Of a stretch of DNA of 44,179 bases, positions 42,197-44,179 are shown in pieces. The stretch lies in NCBI GenBank assembly GCA_044449065.1, contig JBIOHP010000030.1, forward strand, positions 1 to 44,179. Reading direction: 5' to 3'. The notes under the pieces were generated by a model. That model did not search any database and had not been told where the DNA came from. It saw only the letters and a list, made by a program, of their open reading frames with translations. Origin of the DNA: JBIOHP01 sp044449065. Lineage in GTDB: Bacteria > Bacteroidota > Ignavibacteria > UBA10030 > SZUA-254. The position numbers and the translations under genes are program-made. Position 1 is the stretch's first letter. The number at the start of each line of letters is the position of its first letter.

Positions 42197-43849
42197 ATGA
42201 GTGACATAGAAGCAATTAAAATAGATGACTTAGTGAAAACAGCAGGCAATAATTTTTCTAAAATATATGCCGATTATCTGCAGGATTATCCCAAGGTCGG
42301 AGAATTTTTCGACGCAGATTTTCATACGATAAAAAATTTCCATGCAAAGGCAAAAGGCGTCTGCGAACAATTCCAACACCGGGAAGTATTAGTTGAAGTT
42401 TTAACAGAACAAAACACCCGGTTCGGCTGCGGCGAGAAGACGAAAGAAAATATCCACCTCCTTACTCAGCCGAATACCGTCGCGATCGTCACCGGTCAAC
42501 AGGTCGGAATAGTCAGCGGTCCGTTGTACACGATTTATAAAACTCTTACTGCGCTAAAATTATGCGATCAACTGCGGTCGCTCTTTCCGGAGTATAACTA
42601 CGTTCCGGTGTTCTGGCTCGAAGGCGAAGATCACGATTTTGCCGAGATCAATCATGTGAAGGTATTAAACGCTGAGAGCAATCCCACCACCATCTCGTAC
42701 CTTGTCGATGGTCAACCGCTCGATAAAAATTTAGGCGCCGTTGGGGAATTAGCTATCGGTCCGGATATTGAACCGTTCTTTGAACAGCTTCAAAATACAT
42801 TACCGAAAACAGAATTTAAAGATCACGTCCTTGAACTGTTAAAATCGAATTACCGCCAGGGAGTTAGTTTCAACATAGCATTCGCTACGTTGCTGAATAC
42901 CATCTTCAGCAATGAAGGATTGATATTCATTTCCGGAAACGACCGGAGATTGAAACAATTGCAGGCGCCTATTTTCAGGAAAGAGATTGACGAGTACCCG
43001 CGCACTTCCCAGTTAATTATTGAACGCAGCGCCGAATTAGAAGCGCGGTATCACGCGCAAATAAAACCGAAAGCGGTGAACCTCTTTTATTTCCATAAAG
43101 GCGGCAGGTATCTTATCGAACCGCGCGAACACGATTTCAGCTTAAAGGGGACGCGGCAATTTTTTACCAAAGAAGATTTGCTCCGCACGATGAACGAAAC
43201 GCCGGAGCTGTTCAGCCCGAATGTCGCGTTGCGCCCAATCTGCCAGGACGCCATCCTCCCCACCCTTGCCTATATCGGCGGACCGGCGGAGATCGCCTAT
43301 TTTGCGCAACTCTCGGTCCTCTATCCATACTTCGGTATGCGGATGCCGATAATTTATCCCCGCGCATCAGCAACATTGGTCGAAGAGAGGCATTTAAAAA
43401 TCATGGATAAATATCAACTCTCGTTAATTGAGTTTTTCGATAATCCCAAAACGATAAACGAAAAAGTCGTTGAGCTCGTCTCCGAGGTAAAATTGGACGA
43501 TCTCTTCAACCATGCGTTGGAACGGGCGAACGACATTGCTAATGAGATGAAATTCGGTTTAAATTATGTCGACCCTACGCTCCTCGGAGCGCTCGAAACA
43601 ACACGCGCAAAAATTGCGGATCAGTTACAGGTTCTCAAGGACAAAGCCGTTGAAGCGCAGGCGCGCAGGCACGAAACTGCTCTCCGGCAGATTAGTAAAG
43701 TCGCCAATAACATCTATCCCAACGGAAATTTGCAGGAGCGAGAGCTTACCTTGGCAAATTACCTCAATAAATTCGGGATGGATTTTCCATCAAAGCTGAA
43801 GAACGCCCTATCTATCGATTCATTCGAACATCAAATAGTGAATATATAA
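42197..43849 (+). CDS. bshC: Bacillithiol biosynthesis cysteine-adding enzyme BshC
   Basis: 550 residues, close to the family's 530-545. Rossmann-like core with 'VAIVTGQQVGIVSGPLYTIY' + 'KTLTALKL' (about 95-122), 'VPVFWLEGEDHDFAEINHVK' and 'ALRPICQDAILPTLAYIGGP' + 'AEIAYFAQLS'. The C-terminal coiled coil (about 430-520) is the dimer arm of BshC. It is proposed to join cysteine to GlcN-malate as the last step of bacillithiol synthesis. bshA and bshB are not in the window. ATG 42197 has no strong ribosome site (CATCCAATTTCTC), as is often seen in this group. No partner gene follows. Confidence 0.95.
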   Translation: MSDIEAIKIDDLVKTAGNNFSKIYADYLQDYPKVGEFFDADFHTIKNFHAKAKGVCEQFQHREVLVEVLTEQNTRFGCGEKTKENIHLLTQPNTVAIVTGQQVGIVSGPLYTIYKTLTALKLCDQLRSLFPEYNYVPVFWLEGEDHDFAEINHVKVLNAESNPTTISYLVDGQPLDKNLGAVGELAIGPDIEPFFEQLQNTLPKTEFKDHVLELLKSNYRQGVSFNIAFATLLNTIFSNEGLIFISGNDRRLKQLQAPIFRKEIDEYPRTSQLIIERSAELEARYHAQIKPKAVNLFYFHKGGRYLIEPREHDFSLKGTRQFFTKEDLLRTMNETPELFSPNVALRPICQDAILPTLAYIGGPAEIAYFAQLSVLYPYFGMRMPIIYPRASATLVEERHLKIMDKYQLSLIEFFDNPKTINEKVVELVSEVKLDDLFNHALERANDIANEMKFGLNYVDPTLLGALETTRAKIADQLQVLKDKAVEAQARRHETALRQISKVANNIYPNGNLQERELTLANYLNKFGMDFPSKLKNALSIDSFEHQIVNI

Positions 43850-44179
43850 AATTCGCACACGCGCACTCGACACACCCCTACGTCCCCCTGCCCGCTGGTC
43901 AGGCGGGCTCTCCGAGAGGGGATTCGCCTTCGGCGACATTGGATATTTTCAATCCACAAAGCAGCACAATGTATGAGACCCTGAAACGTTTATTTCGGGT
44001 TGAAAATCCCCTCTAAGAGAGGGGTGGCTCCCGACATTTTTATCCGCCGTTTTTGTTGGCGGGAGTCGGGAGACGGGGTGTGTTACAGGACGAGGCCACA
44101 ATCACTCTCGTTACAACGGTCTACATTACCATGAATGGGGTCTGACCGCAACTGTGAGCAAAGCTGGAGCTTTGCTCTA
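43850..44179. repeat. Repeat-rich region after bshC
   Basis: An imperfect inverted-repeat element spans about 43871-44082: ends CACACCCC and GGGGTGTG, with inner hairpins GCCCGC/GCGGGC (43890-43908) and CCCCTCT/AGAGGGG (44008-44024). A degenerate REP-like segment (ACCCTGAAAC..TTTCGGG) lies at about 43979. The window ends in a hairpin GAGCAAAGC-TGGA-GCTTTGCTC (44156-44177). No gene supported. Confidence 0.55.

Overview
The window reads as chromosome from a Gram-negative bacterium of the Bacteroidota/Chlorobiota/Ignavibacteriota group, most likely Ignavibacteria-like. The reasons are secreted proteins with a C-terminal type IX secretion (T9SS) sorting domain of the 'NYPNPFNPTT' style, a BshC-type bacillithiol gene, BamD, a System I cytochrome c maturation cluster, FG-GAP and SBBP surface proteins, and AT-leaning intergenic DNA full of palindromic repeats. 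The placement is inferred from gene content; no rRNA is present.

Layout. 1-735: 5' part of a secreted repeat protein (minus, cut by the window edge). 736-1319: repeat-rich spacer. 1320-5186 (minus): a NarL-type response regulator, then a small protein, a multi-pass membrane protein and a PAS sensor kinase, with a BIME-like element and short iterons between. 5513-7089 (plus): a Cys/Met/Lys-rich secreted protein, a zinc-ribbon DUF2318 protein and an HMA-domain lipoprotein, which look like metal handling. 7177-20479 (minus): a long co-directional run of htpX, glutamate dehydrogenase, an unknown envelope protein, bamD, an acyl-CoA thioesterase, an FG-GAP protein, a secreted HEFNH metalloprotease, then ccmA-ccmB-ccmC-ccmD-ccmE-ccmF. 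The ccmD gene (45 codons, GTG start) is easily missed. 20970-25613: DUF5362 protein, a membrane-anchored unknown, msrP, msrQ, an FmdB zinc ribbon (minus) and an Hsp20. 25821-38206 (minus): aconitase, DUF6526 protein, M28 peptidase, nadA, glycosyltransferase 9, small TM protein, deoxynucleoside kinase, folK, folB, glnS, gltX, tRNA-Ser(GCU). 38536-41823 (minus): a small protein and a large SBBP/T9SS protein. 42197-43849 (plus): bshC, followed by a repeat-rich end.

How genes work together. CcmA-F load and attach heme to c-type cytochromes; CcmE has a CXXXY motif (CPSKY) instead of HXXXY, and no ccmG/H/I lies in the window, as in the Desulfovibrio/archaeal variant. MsrP/MsrQ repair periplasmic methionine sulfoxide. 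FolB/FolK and the nucleoside kinase sit behind glnS/gltX in one run. The sensor kinase and response regulator probably form a two-component system.

Most unusual item: immediately 5' of the intact tRNA-Ser(GCU) gene are three tandem units of 83-84 bp. Each begins with the 5' part of that tRNA, carries an extra hairpin in the anticodon-arm position, keeps the GCT anticodon-loop core, and lacks the variable and T arms. A promoter-like sequence precedes the array and a terminator-like hairpin follows the tRNA just before gltX, so one transcript could contain three tRNA-like domains plus the real tRNA. I know of no name for this arrangement. Also notable are two BIME-like elements whose stems stay paired despite sequence change, and twin GTCATGG hairpins upstream of the DUF5362 gene.
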